This document shows, piece after piece, positions 35,874 to 46,731 of a DNA stretch of 64,000 bases. Location of the stretch: contig CANTFL010001025.1 of NCBI GenBank assembly GCA_947650285.1, forward strand, positions 1-64,000, given 5' to 3'. The notes beneath the pieces were generated by a model. That model saw only the letters and a list, made by a program, of their open reading frames with translations, was not told the origin of the DNA and searched no databases. Within the stretch, counting starts at the first letter, position 1, and every line of letters starts with the position of its first letter. The stretch is from Hyaloperonospora brassicae (lineage: Eukaryota > Oomycota > Peronosporomycetes > Peronosporales > Peronosporaceae). The position numbers were made by a program, and so were the translations under genes.

Positions 35874-36502
35874 GGGACGGGCCGACCGGTGCGCAGTGGT
35901 CCGATGCTGTGAGGAACAGAGTCGTTGCAGTGTCGAGTGCGTGCAGAGGAAGCGGACGACGAGGGGCACGAGGAGGAGGAGGAGGAGGAACTCGCGTCAG
36001 CGATGCAACGACTGAGCATTGGCAGCAAGTGGCGACTTCAGCTCTTCAGACGAACCCACGACCACACCAACTAACAAACGCCAAACAACCGGTCGGACGG
36101 TCGGACGCTTTTCTGGACTGAACACCTGACGCTGTGGTCAGCACTCGACCGCTGCGCGCGACTTGCGTTTGTCGAGTCACTTGTGTTCAGTATGGGCACT
36201 GGGCACTCGGTGGGGCGGCCGTGCGACGTGAAAGAGGGGATCCGAGCGAGTGGCGAGCGGATCTTTTTTCGGATTCGCACACTTTGCACGGAGAGAGCAC
36301 AGGAGACGCAAGTGCGCGTGTGGATTCCCACTTAGTACTACCGCAGTCGCTTGTTAGGTGCTCGAGCGATTGCATCATAGTCGTCAGTAGTCGTTAGTGT
36401 CAGTCGTCAGTAGTCGTCAGTATCAGTTAACAATCCGTCGTAAGTGGTCATTGTTAGCTGTACGGTATTTGCCGTCAGTTGAACGCGCGTGCTGCAGGCC
36501 AA
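35874..36502. promoter_or_regulatory. shared upstream region of the divergent carboxypeptidase genes
   Basis: 629 bp between the two start codons, so both promoters must lie here unless they extend into the genes. It contains a GAG/GAGGAG run at 35,968-35,990 and an AGTCGTC-type minisatellite at 36,378-36,430. The region is not part of the inverted repeat and the two halves do not resemble each other, so the two genes may be expressed differently although their enzymes are identical. Confidence 0.6.
36378..36430. repeat. AGTCGTCAGT minisatellite
   Basis: About five degenerate units of 7-10 bp (AGTCGTCAGT, AGTCGTTAGT, CAGTCGTCAG), just upstream of the right carboxypeptidase gene. Confidence 0.8.
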
Positions 36503-37987
36503 ATGACGTCCGAGTCCACTCCCCTCACGCAGCGCTTTAGTCTGCAGCATTATGAACGACAAGAGACGCGCAACCGCAACGTCCGTCGCGCTCTGCTCGC
36601 TGTCGTGTCGCTCATCGGGCTCTGTCTGCTGCTCGTGTACGTTGTCGAGCCCCTTTGGCGTCGAACCACTACACACGGCCCACGCACAGGTGTCCCCGTA
36701 GCGACAGTGGCCAACCGGTCGGTCTTTTGCGGCCTCACGACGCAGGACTCGGGCTACGTGCAGCTGCCGGACACTGTCGACGCCCACTACTTCTTCTGGT
36801 ACTTTGAGTCGCGCCGCGACCCGCGCACCGATCCGCTCGTGCTGTGGCTCACGGGCGGACCTGGTTGCTCCAGTATGATGGCGCTGCTCGCGGAGAACGG
36901 GCCGTGCCACGTGCTGCCCGACCTGTCGACGCGGCTGAACCCGTACTCGTGGACGACCGTGAGCAACGTCGTGTGGCTCGACCAGCCCACGGCGGTGGGC
37001 TTCACGTACGGCGACGCGCGCGACGGGGACGACAGCGAAGAGCGCGTCGGCGCCAACATACTGTCCTTCCTCGAGGGCTTCGTGGCTCGCCACCCCGAGC
37101 TCGCGGGCCGGCCCCTGTACATCACGGGCGAGAGCTACGGCGGCCACTACGTCCCCGCGGCGGCGCACTACGTGTGGCAACACCACAAGCGCCGCGCAGC
37201 AGACGCGCGCCTCAATCTGCAGGGGATCGCCATCGGCAACGGCATGACCCACGCAGCGATTCAGCTGCCGCACTACGTCGATATGGCCGAAGCCAACGCG
37301 TACGGCATTCAACTCGTCGACGCCGCGCAGTTGGCCCTCATGAAAGCCGACGCGCCCGAGTGCGGCGCGCGCTTGGCGCAGTGCCCGCACAACCGCTCGG
37401 CGTGTGTCGACGACCTCGCGTTCTGCGCCGACCGACTGCTGGCGCCGCTCTTGACGGCGCAGCGCAACCCGTACGACATCCGCCGGCCGTGCACGCGCAT
37501 GGACGACCCGACGCAGTGCTACGACCTGTCGGCCGTGGCCGCGTACTTGGACGCGCCCAACGTGCGCGCGGCGCTCGGCGTCGACGCAGCGCACGCGGGC
37601 GCCTGGCAGGAGTGCAACATGGCGGTGAACGCGGCGTTCGCCCGCACGGCGGACTTGGCCCGGCCGTTCAACGGCGTCGTGGCGGACCTGCTGGACGACG
37701 GCCTGCGCGTGCTCATCTACGCGGGCGACGCGGACCTGGTGTGCAACTGGTCGGGCAATGAGGCGTGGACGCTCGCGCTCGACTGGAGCGGCGCAGACGG
37801 GTTCAAGGCGGCGCCGGAGACGGTCTACACGACCGCAGACGGCACGCGCGCAGGCGTCTCGCGGTCGTTCCGGAACCAGCTGACGTTCGTGCGCGTGTTC
37901 AATTCGGGTCACATGGTGCCGCACGATCAACCGGCAGTGGCGCTCGATATGCTGCGCAAGTTCCTGCAGAACGAGACGATCGGGTAG
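36503..37987 (+). CDS. serine carboxypeptidase, family S10, membrane-anchored (second copy)
   Basis: 494 residues from the ATG at 36,503 (MTSESTPLTQRF). A basic region and a membrane segment at about 29-50 make a type II anchor. The catalytic domain, from about residue 67 on, is identical at the protein level to that of the divergent gene on the left: LWLTGGPGCSSM, GESYGG (Ser211), YAGDADLVCNW (Asp409) and NSGHMVPHDQP (His470). The anchors and stalks of the two genes are clearly diverged, and this copy has a stalk about 24 residues shorter, so the duplication is old while the catalytic halves were recently made identical. A start at 36,479 is possible but lacks the shared N-terminal motif. 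Confidence 0.95.
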   Translation: MTSESTPLTQRFSLQHYERQETRNRNVRRALLAVVSLIGLCLLLVYVVEPLWRRTTTHGPRTGVPVATVANRSVFCGLTTQDSGYVQLPDTVDAHYFFWYFESRRDPRTDPLVLWLTGGPGCSSMMALLAENGPCHVLPDLSTRLNPYSWTTVSNVVWLDQPTAVGFTYGDARDGDDSEERVGANILSFLEGFVARHPELAGRPLYITGESYGGHYVPAAAHYVWQHHKRRAADARLNLQGIAIGNGMTHAAIQLPHYVDMAEANAYGIQLVDAAQLALMKADAPECGARLAQCPHNRSACVDDLAFCADRLLAPLLTAQRNPYDIRRPCTRMDDPTQCYDLSAVAAYLDAPNVRAALGVDAAHAGAWQECNMAVNAAFARTADLARPFNGVVADLLDDGLRVLIYAGDADLVCNWSGNEAWTLALDWSGADGFKAAPETVYTTADGTRAGVSRSFRNQLTFVRVFNSGHMVPHDQPAVALDMLRKFLQNETIG

Positions 37988-38059
37988 GCGTTGCAGTGTG
38001 GTGGGGTACGTGTAGGGAGGCGGACGTCGGGTGAGCGCTGGCAAAGGTACCTGACGCGC
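36702..38059 (+). repeat. right arm of the 1,358 bp near-perfect inverted repeat
   Basis: Reverse complement of 34,245-35,602. The inner boundary is in the codon region TVANRS of both genes; the outer boundary is 72 bp after the stop codon, ending GGTACCTGACGCGC. The spacer between the arms is 1,099 bp. Confidence 0.95.
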
Positions 38060-38630
38060 GTGCGTTGCAGCACTGTCCATTGTATCCGCTCACGTCACCT
38101 TGAGCCTGTGTATGCCTTTCAATCGATGACCGACCAGGTGCTTGGATTCTTGGGAGCCGTTATCGCGATGTCGCATTGTAGAAGCCGTCATCTTCCAACA
38201 CAAGTACGGCCTCGTTGGTCGAGATACACCCAGCGATACACTTGACTTCAAGCCGACAGAGCAAGTGGAGCAACAAACCAGTTGGCACGTGTTGAATCGA
38301 CTTATACCTAGACCGGTGCAAGCTGACGGGGGGACCTATGCAGAAAGTTGATTCTGTTGCTACGCTCTGCAGCTGGGCTTGCTTGAATCAAAGACATACA
38401 CAGGACGTGAGAGCTGTCATGACACATCGGTTTGAACGTCGCCTGGTACAATACCTTTCACCACATCGATGCTGTGCAGCGAGACGTCCAGCGAGACTCG
38501 AGTTGACGAATAGCGTCGATGAAGCACCGAGTCCTGGGAGCTCTTGACAGCACAGCTGCAACCTCGGCAGACTTGTGTTGCTGCTGTGGCGACCATCGAG
38601 CAGTCAGTGGACAGTCTGGCATACGTACTC
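38060..38630. other. intergenic stretch between convergent genes
   Basis: Follows the right arm of the inverted repeat and separates convergent genes. No open frame with a recognisable product. Confidence 0.5.
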
Positions 38631-40900
38631 TTACACTTCAGCTGGACTGGATCTGCTTCCGAGTAGTGGCTCTGCTAGGGAGTCTTCGTCACCGTCCACA
38701 TCCGTATGACTTGCACCGAGTTCGCCTTCATCCGCCTCGTCGTCGTCAGTCTCGAAGTAGACGGAGGAAGAGGACAGAGAATCAGCACGTGTCGGCGACG
38801 GCAAAGCGTCAGGCATCGCAGGGGCTTTCTTGGATGCAGCAGGCTTGCCGACAGGTAATGACAGGGCCACTCCGATCCCGAGAAAGTAGATGGATGCAGC
38901 CACCACGTACGGGAGCGCCTCAGTCCAGCGCGACTGCCGGTTCATAGCAGCATACAACGTCGAGAAAATGACAGGTCCAAGTGCAGCAAAGACCGACCGC
39001 GCACCGTAGATCGCGCCTTGCAACCGTCCTTGCTCCTGCAATGCAAACCAAGGTCGTGAGCAGGATCAGGCGCGATATGCAAAAGCACGTACGACATGTT
39101 GCGAACCTTGTCGGATACGTTGATCGACTTGAGAGCTGCAATGGCCGGGAACGACAGGTCGCTGAGAAGACCAGGCATGCACGAAACGTAGATGGCCCAT
39201 TTGTGTGGGTAGAATGCAGTCCCAGCAAAGCCAGCCATGTTCACCGACGTGGCGATCATCGCGATGATGATCACACCTTTCTCCTTGCAACAACTTACCA
39301 GGGGCCGGAGCAACAAGCCTTGTCCCACCAAAGCTAATCCACCTCCAAGAAGTCGCATGATCCCGAAATCCTTGACGTCAAATCCCACGATACTCTAGAC
39401 AGCAACAACAGAGCAACTTAGTGAGTCGCATGCATAGACACCGCGCTTCCGAAGTGTGCGCTTACGTTCAGGTAGAACGGCTGGATCTGGGTAATCCCGT
39501 TCGACACGAAGCTTGTGAGCGCAATCAGGCACGTCAACCGCATAAACAGCTTGTTCCGAAAGAGGATCGACATCGAGCTGACGGGACTCTCCAGGACCCA
39601 TCGTATTTTGCTCGTACGGGCTCGGGTAGGCAGTGTCTCGGGCAGAACAATCATTGCCCAGAGCACTCGCGACACGAACAGAGCAGCCGTTATCTGCAAA
39701 ATGTGCTCCTGTGCAAGCAATGTAGCGTTAGACAAAGGAAGCCGTGCATTGTCTTGCAAACACCATATACACCTACTCACTCGGGAGAAGAGCGACGCGA
39801 CAAAGGCACTGGCACAGTAGCCAACGGACTGGCTTGCAAAAAGAACGCCAAAAGCTGCCGCACGATTCTCAGACGCGACAACATCGGCAACAGCGGCGCT
39901 GAGGACACCCGCAGTTCTGCATCAAGACACCGTCATCAGCAAGGCAACACTGTCCACTGCACTCGAACAAAGGCCGCCTTACCCGAAGCCATAATCGATC
40001 AGCCTCAGCGCAAAGTATGGAGCAATAGAGCCTGCCGGGTGCATCATGTACATGACCAAGAACGGTGTGCCGACCCTGGCAAACTGGCTCAGCACGAGAA
40101 ACGGCTACTCACACACACACAAACATGGCGAATAAGTAGTGTGCAGGCACATGGATGTATAACGTTAGTATAGACAGACACAGAAAGACACAGAGAGGCC
40201 CATGTAACAACCACCTGACCTTGCGTCCATAGACATCGGAAGCTTGACCAAGCACTGGGGCGAGTATGAAATTCGCCACCGATCCTGAAGCCGAGAAGAG
40301 ACTGCAGAGAAAGAGAAAGACGAGCAACAACAAGTAGCAAATTAGTTTGGTTCGGTCCTTCTACCATTGAGACACAGTTGACTCCTTTTGTATCAATTGA
40401 CCTCGAAAGAGACCCGTACCTTGACAACCAGGCCGCCTCTTGCGATCCTTTGATACACGCCTATAGCAATGGAATGTCAGTGGGTTTTATCCATACAGAG
40501 TCATATTGTCACACTATCCTTCACATAGTGCAGTTAGTTCCCACCTCGTTGCGAGAATGAGCGCCACAGTCAATTGGCATTCCATCTCGGTGCAACCTGG
40601 CAAAGTACTAGGCCACGTCAGCGTTTAAAACAACCAAACCGACCCATTTTCCACTGCTACGCTTGGCACAAACAAACACACATTGCGCACAACGATCCAA
40701 GACCGTCGAACAAGAAGAAGAGCAAACGAGAACATAGCACTGACTTCCGTCATAACGAGCGAGATAATGGGACTCATAAAGCCGAACGAAGCTGCCGTGA
40801 GGAACTGCAGGCTCATGATCGCACCGAACCTCCGCGACGCGCTGCGCTCGTGCAGCAACGTGTGCGCAGGTACACGATCCGTACGGACGGCTTTCTCCAT
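38631..40900 (-). CDS. MFS transporter, MFSD14/TetA-like, eight exons
   Basis: Minus-strand exons: 40,900-40,745, 40,460-40,420, 40,301-40,220, 40,104-39,983, 39,916-39,781, 39,708-39,466, 39,394-39,107 and 39,035-38,631; all junctions are GT..AG and the frame is kept, giving 490 residues, the length of MFSD14 (Hiat1) proteins. Family signatures: a loop-2/3 motif GQASDVYGRK (the MFS G-x-x-x-D-R/x-x-G-R-R type), FALRLIDYGFG, FGVLFASQSVGY, a VLPETLP sequence after the sixth helix, LSFPAIAALKS, and EQGRLQGAIYGARS of the eleventh/twelfth helix region. Related proteins are membrane solute carriers with largely unknown substrates. The C-terminus is long, Ser/Asp-rich and ends near EPLLGSRS, an acidic dileucine-like sorting motif. 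The first ATG in the open first exon is at 40,900; an upstream exon cannot be excluded. Divergent from the phosphoesterase gene, 223 bp between start codons. Confidence 0.88.
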
Positions 40901-41123
40901 CGCAGCTCTGAGATCCAACGCAGACAAAGACGACGCAACAGCAGCAGCCGATGCAGATGCAGCAAGGCGACTGCCAGGATTTTATCAGTCGATATGCCCA
41001 ACGTCCTTCTAAGTGCGGACATAACCCCTACACACACGCGCCAGTCGCACGTTTATGCGCACCTGTCCACCGCAGTGCACATATCGTCCGGGACCCATTT
41101 TGCTTCGCGTTTTGACTACCACT

Positions 41124-42110
41124 ATGTCGCTGCCGCACGAGGTGCGCCAGCGCGTGGCCCACGACGCGTCGCCCGAGCAGACCGCAGCGGCTGTTGCCAG
41201 CAGCTTTGCCGCCTTTCTCCTGGTCGTCCTCTCGGTCGTGTACCACCGCTGGGGGGCCGCGGGCGTCGTGGTTGCGCTCGCAGCGCTGCTGGCGCTCGGT
41301 CTCCGCTGGGTCTATTGGAATGGAATGGGTACATTTGGCTGGACCAGTCCGTGGCTGCGCGACTCCACTGCGTTTGTCCGCTCGCTCGCGCGTTCGGCTC
41401 TGTCCGAAGAGACACTGCGTGTCGTGTGTATCTCGGACACCCACGCGAGGCATCGGGAGCTCGTGGACGTCCCAAGCGGAGACGTCCTGCTGCACTGTGG
41501 CGACTTTACCCATCGCGGGACGCACGACGAGGTCTGTGACTTTAACGAGTGGCTCGGGACGCTGCCGCATGCGGTCAAAGTAGTGATTGCTGGCGCGCAC
41601 GACGTCTGCATGGACGCTGTCGAGTACGACCTGCAGTGGGACAAGGCGTTTCGCCATCGCGAGTACAACAACCCGAGTCGCTCGCGAGCGTTGCTAGCGA
41701 ATTGCACGTACTTGGAAGACCGGTCGGTTGTGATACGAGGCATCAAGATCTTTGGCTCGCCCATGACGCCACCGGTGCCTGGCCGTCTCGGTGCATTCAA
41801 CGTCGCTCGAGGCTTTGCTGACCAGCAGCATTGGGCCAAGGTGCCGGCTGATGTCGATCTCTTGGTGACGCATGGCCCGCCTCACGGTATTCTCGACACG
41901 ACGTTCACCGGGACGCACGTGGGCAGCGAGGCACTGCTCAAGGAGGTCGTGTCGCGCATTCGACCGCGTTTCCATGTGTTTGGCCATGTCCATGAAGCGT
42001 ACGGAGCGACGCGTGTCGGAGGGACAGTCTTTGTCAATGCTGCTAGCAGCCCGTTGGTCGCCGGACCTCTTCACTCGCCTGTAGTGCTGGACGTTCCGCT
42101 CAAGCGCTAG
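41124..42110 (+). CDS. calcineurin-like metallophosphoesterase, MPPED type
   Basis: 328 residues from the ATG at 41,124. Two hydrophobic segments lie near the N-terminus (about 21-40 and 44-64), suggesting membrane association, followed by the metallophosphoesterase fold: ISDTHARH (Asp105, His107), CGDFTHRG (Asp127), IAGAHD (157-160), VTHGPPHG (His250) and FGHVH (288, 290). MPPED1/2 proteins are metal-dependent phosphodiesterases with low activity on cyclic nucleotides. The third motif is normally G-N-H-D/E; here the Asn, which binds metal and phosphate, is Ala. An alternative ATG at 41,055 adds 23 residues; 41,124 has the better context (A at -3) and a CATTTTGCT element about 30 bp upstream that resembles oomycete core-promoter sequence. 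Confidence 0.9.
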   Translation: MSLPHEVRQRVAHDASPEQTAAAVASSFAAFLLVVLSVVYHRWGAAGVVVALAALLALGLRWVYWNGMGTFGWTSPWLRDSTAFVRSLARSALSEETLRVVCISDTHARHRELVDVPSGDVLLHCGDFTHRGTHDEVCDFNEWLGTLPHAVKVVIAGAHDVCMDAVEYDLQWDKAFRHREYNNPSRSRALLANCTYLEDRSVVIRGIKIFGSPMTPPVPGRLGAFNVARGFADQQHWAKVPADVDLLVTHGPPHGILDTTFTGTHVGSEALLKEVVSRIRPRFHVFGHVHEAYGATRVGGTVFVNAASSPLVAGPLHSPVVLDVPLKR

Positions 42111-43766
42111 TTTCAGCAGCTCCACTTGCTGGTTTTGCTTGGCCATTCGACTTGTCGATGATTCTTTGGCTGCTCAATTGGTGTAAACGCAAGCAGGCTA
42201 CTGTCACGTGTCGTGTCGAGACCAGCTGGTCTCACTTTGCACTACTGGCATGGCATCCTGCCCGACGACGCAGTAACGACAAGGATGGATGGTGCTGATC
42301 TTGCTTGGCTGCTCTCCAAACCTGACTTGTATCGGGATCTTGACGAGGACATTGATGCTTTGCTTTCGAGCAGCGTTGACGACATCGGCTCAATAACACT
42401 GTCGCGATGCTTTCCAGCAGCGTTGACGACATCGGCTTAATAACACTGTCGCGATGCTTTCCAGCAGCGTTGACGATGTACACTCAAGGACATTGATGCT
42501 TCGCTTTTGAGCAGCGTTGACGATATCGGCTCAAGGACATATGCTGCTTGATAATGGACCGGAAAAACGTGTGCAACTATACGTCCGCCGATATCGACAC
42601 AGATACAGGCTTAACTGTCCTCCGAGATTGTCGTGGAAAGCTGATGCACTCGGCTGCTCGGTCTTCTTCTGTTGCGATGCACGTGCAAGAAAGCGCCGAG
42701 TCTCGATCTGCAAACACGACTGGATAGTTTGGTCGAGAAAGCAGACTTGGCGCTAGTCATAAACTAGCGCCAATTTTCATTGTGCGTCTTCGCGATGGAT
42801 GAATTGCAAGTCTCAATTGCATGGGCAACTGCTCTTCAGAGTTGAGCTGGAGACTCGCAGGCACTCCCAAAAGTTGGCGTCCGATCACCCGTGCTCTGCT
42901 TGTTTTGATCGACAGGCATCAAGTCCGCCGAATGCCAGGCACTTGTCAGCGTTCTAATGCACCGGGTTCAACACCGAGCACAGCTCAATATGTTAGTTGC
43001 GCGACAATAAGTATGCGAAGAATCCTACAGTCATTGGTGACACAACATCTTCAGTTTCGTCACCGAGATGACGTTTTTGGTCCCGATTCAGTTTGGTTGT
43101 ATCGAGACCAAACGGTCCAGTCCAACTGGCACAGGCGACCGTATCGAAATCGAGCGATCCAGTCTAACTGGCACAATGACACCAACAACGACTTCCATGA
43201 CACCAACAACCGACCGATCAAGCAGTATATTCCCATTCAACTACACATGAGATGCATCAAACGTCACTTAGCTACGTTTATTTGCCTTCAGTAGGATCAA
43301 TTGGAAATAGATGATTTCATCAAGTTTGATCAGGAGAGAACTGATCATCATCGGCAAACGAACGAGCAAGCAACAACTACACATACACACACATGCAGAG
43401 GACCCTGTGTCGAACGACCTGGACGGGTACTTACTTGTAGGTTGACTGGAGTGCCTCAGACTGACGTGCAAATATATCAGAGATTGATTTCCACCATTGT
43501 ATCGTTGGTTCTTGCGAATTTTGCTTCATCGGCACTCCACGCATCAACCTCCAAGTTCCCCGTCCAGTGGCAAGTAACTTCCTACAGTAGCAGCAGCAGA
43601 AACAGACACCACAGAGACAAGCAGATAGTCGAGAAGATCCACGCTCCGCCAATTTGTCGCTCGAGATATCATCTCAGCGGAAAGAGTGTATTACAATGGC
43701 TCAACCCAGAGGGAGCAAGCAGCATACGGCATTCACCAGCACCTGCACCAAACCTGTTCAGTCCGT
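42111..43766. other. intergenic stretch with a 47-48 bp tandem repeat
   Basis: No gene recognised. 42,350-42,540 holds about four units around the core GAGCAGCGTTGACGACATCG (starts near 42,369, 42,414, 42,461 and 42,509). The rest (42,540-43,766) contains only short unconvincing frames. Confidence 0.5.
42350..42540. repeat. tandem repeat, unit 47-48 bp
   Basis: Units share CAGCGTTGACGA(C/T)ATCGGCT and, in the two middle ones, AATAACACTGTCGCGATGCT. The outer copies are more degenerate. Confidence 0.85.
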
Positions 43767-44490
43767 CTACTTGAGCGGAATGAAACGCGACGAGTTCGTA
43801 GCGCCAATACCGGGGCGACCGTGGGTCACTGGCTTGTACGAAATGGCAAACTCACCCAGGTAGTGGCCGATCATCTCGGGCTGTCATAACACCGCAATCC
43901 ACAACCTTTAGATACTACACTCACACGCTATCATCCCCGCCTACTGACAAGTACACCATCGCGCATCATCACGAAACACATGCAATAACTCTCTGGGTCG
44001 CCCCATACACAGAACATCGGCAAGAGGATGGCAGCCGGGTGTACCACACAAGCGAATCGCTTCGCATAGTACACCACTCTTCGGGTTGTAAGCCAGCACA
44101 TCCTCCGAGAGCACGCGAGCAGTTCTGGACACATACCTTGATTTCAATGCCGTTGAACTCCTTGCCATTGTACACACCGACCACCGAGCCAATCATCTCA
44201 GGCACGATAATCATGTTACGCAGGTGCGTCTTGATACCCTCCGGGCGCTCCATGGGCTTGGCAGCCGCCTTGGCCTTGCGCAGCCGCTTGATCAGAGCCA
44301 TTGGCTTGCGCTTGAGACCGCGCGAGAAGCGACGACGGGCACGGGCGTTCACGAGATCCATGAGCTCTTCATGGTTCAAGTCCAGCAGCTTGTCGAGGTC
44401 GACGCCACGGTAGCTAAATTTGCGGAACGTGCGCTTCTTGCGCAGCGCCGCGAGCTCCAGGTTCTTGTCCTCGACAGATTGGTCAGCCAT
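43767..44490 (-). CDS. RPS15: 40S ribosomal protein S15 (uS19), two exons
   Basis: Exon 1 is 44,490-44,137 and exon 2 is 43,880-43,767, separated by a 256 bp intron (donor GTATGT, acceptor ACAG). The joined product is 155 residues, near the 145-154 usual for eukaryotic S15. Signatures: [58 protein letters not shown], and the C-terminal [11 protein letters not shown] and [17 protein letters not shown]. The protein sits in the head of the small subunit near the decoding site. Divergent from the Rpp30 gene, with 272 bp between start codons. Confidence 0.97.
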
Positions 44491-44762
44491 TGTTTCCAGT
44501 AATACACGTCACGCGAGTGCGGCGGTTGGCTGTCATTGCGGTCGAGGGGATCAATTGACTGGCGCGGAGTGACTGGTGCAGAGCCGGTCGCGTAATTACG
44601 GGACCGACTGTCGTTTTTACAGCCCGCGACAAAATACAGCGTTTCGTGGTACTAGACTTCTGTGGTCGCGCGCCACCGAACAGCAGCAGCGCGTCACGGA
44701 TTTCGAAAGGGTACGACGCTGAGACCGCTTGGGGGTACGCTGTCTATCGGAAGCGATTGACA

Positions 44763-45930
44763 ATGTACGTGGACCTGAACGTACGCGCCACTGCGCGGGT
44801 CTCCGCGCGCGAGCTCCAGCGATGTAAGTGCAGTAGACCGTGCGACTCCATTGGCCGTGCCGCTCTAGCTGTTGATCGCTGCTGATGCGAGTGCTGTTGC
44901 GTCGTTGTGATTGTTATTGCGTGCGTTGTGTGCTGTGCCGCTGCAGTGGGGTACGCGTGCGTGTGCGTCAATGTCGACTGCGATGGCTCTGCACAGCAGC
45001 TCAAGTCTGTAACAGCGCTGCCAGCGTTGCCTCCGTCTGCACAGGAAGAGAGACATGACAAGGTGGCGAAGAAGGCCAAGCTCTACACGGCTGTGGTGGG
45101 GAAGGGGTTGCAGCTGAAAGACGTCGAGACAGGAGATTCAAACGAGCTGCCGAGACAGCGCAAGCGCATTACGCTCAAGATTGAGGAAGTAGCAGATGCG
45201 CAAAGACTGGTGAGTAGCAGCGACGAGGAGCGGACGGGAGTCGTTGCTGGACACTTTGAGCTCGTGGCTGTTGGGTTGCTGTTTTGGCTGATACTGAATG
45301 CATGGACCGCATAGATTGGATTGGATGTGGTCAAGGGATACGACGTTGTGGCGGTCGAAGCAATGACGCTGAAGGTCTTCCAGTTTCTGTGTGAACAGGC
45401 CGACATTGATTTGATCACGTTCGATGTGACGAACCGGATACCGTTCCAGATCAAGCGTCCACTGGTTCGAGCAGCTCTGTCCATCGTTGTTGCTTTTGCA
45501 TTGTCTTATGCAAGCGACGTCATGCTCACACTTGTTACTGCGTTGACTTGTTGTTGAATGCGTTGCACAGATTGCGGCTGCTGTCAAGCGTGGGGTATAT
45601 TTTGAGATCACGTACGTGCCGTGTTTGGGCGACAGCGCTGGGCGAAGGTACTTCTTCTCCAACGCAAGCCACCTGGTCCGCCTCACAGGCGGCAAAAACC
45701 TGGTGTTCTCCAGCGGTGCAACGCGCGATATTCTACTTCGTTCGCCGTACGACGTCATTAACATTGGCCTCTTGTCGGGACTCAAGTATGGCCAAGCGCG
45801 TGACGCGATTTCCACCTCGTGCTTGGCAGTGCTGGAGCACGCAGACCGTCGCCGAGGAATCATTGGAGGCGTCCAAGTCGAAGTCACCAAGAACAGAGCC
45901 ATAGAGTCAGATTGTCCTGTTGGCTCGTAA
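44763..45930 (+). CDS. RPP30: ribonuclease P/MRP subunit p30, four exons
   Basis: Exons 44,763-44,823, 44,947-45,209, 45,315-45,464 and 45,571-45,930; all GT..AG with phases kept, giving 277 residues (human Rpp30 has 268). Rpp30/Rpp1 is a TIM-barrel-like protein subunit shared by RNase P (tRNA 5' processing) and RNase MRP (rRNA processing) in the nucleolus. Recognisable blocks: MYVDLNVR at the start (families have F-x-D-L-N/D), LGYACVCVN, GYDVVAVEAMTLKVFQFLCE, DLITFDVTNRIPFQIKRP, AGRRYFFSNA, NLVFSSGA and SPYDVINIGLLSGLKYGQA. The donor of intron 3 (GTTCGA) is weak, but skipping there gives the family alignment KRPLIAAAVKRG. Ends 37 bp from the convergent POLE3-like gene. Confidence 0.92.
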
Positions 45931-45967
45931 TCAGCACCACCTTAGTCTCGTCACCGCGTGATGATCT

Positions 45968-46723
45968 CTATGATTGCTCCATTGCCTCGGCTGAGTCATC
46001 TTCCTCACCCTCCATCTGCACTGTCTGACTGCCACGCTCTTCTTCAGCCGTAGCTCTGTCCTGCCCGTCGTTGACCGCATTGCTCGTATCTGCATCACCG
46101 CTGTTATCTTCAACATCCGACGTGTCGTCCACCGACATCTCGTCTTCCTCCTTGTCGCTCGTGTCAATCGCCACTTCATCGAGCTTTGCTGCCACTTCAC
46201 TCGTCGTCTCAGCTCCATCCTCCATCTCAATCGTATCCTGAAGCTTCCGCTTTCTATCTGCCGCAGCCTTTGTCTCTAACGCAGCAACAACAGGTCAGAA
46301 CAACGATCCAATCTGTGTCACAAACCCCGAGCGTCACCCGACCTTGTACACACGCCTCAATTGGCTCGATAAAGTGCTCGAAATCGGCGTCTCGTAGCGT
46401 CTGCAGCACGTCTTTCAACGTGATGGTACTGCGCTTGTTGGCCAACGACATCTCGTGCGCGCTGCATGTCGAACAACACGTCCAATAAACACGTACGGCA
46501 GGAGATACGTCACGTAACTATCGGACTCAACTACGAAGTCTGTCACTCAATCTCATCTGTGTCCAAAGATACAGTTGCTCACGCACAGGGACGCCAAGTA
46601 CAGCGTAAATACACTAGTAGCCGAGTTTATCGTCCGTTGTGCCTCTCGCGTTACGATCGCGCGGTCCGGCAGCGCCTTCTTGATGGCACGCGCTGTCAAG
46701 CTCGCGGCGTGCTCGTGCTCCAT
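45968..46723 (-). CDS. POLE3: histone-fold protein, POLE3/Dpb4/CHRAC17-like, three exons
   Basis: Exons 46,723-46,587, 46,461-46,343 and 46,275-45,968 (donors GTGCGT and GTCGGG), 187 residues. The N-terminal histone fold has ARAIKKALPDRAIVTREAQ, then TSVFTLYLASLAHEM across the first junction, then KRSTITLKDVLQTLRDADFEHFI. This matches the small subunit 3 of DNA polymerase epsilon, which pairs with POLE4 and also joins the CHRAC remodeller. The C-terminal third is highly acidic (runs such as DKEEDE, EEERGS, EGEEDD), as in POLE3. It could instead be another NF-YB-like protein, but the acidic tail and KRSTI..KDVL order favour POLE3. Divergent from the dehydrogenase gene, 203 bp between start codons. 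Confidence 0.85.
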
Positions 46724-46731
46724 GTCGATTG

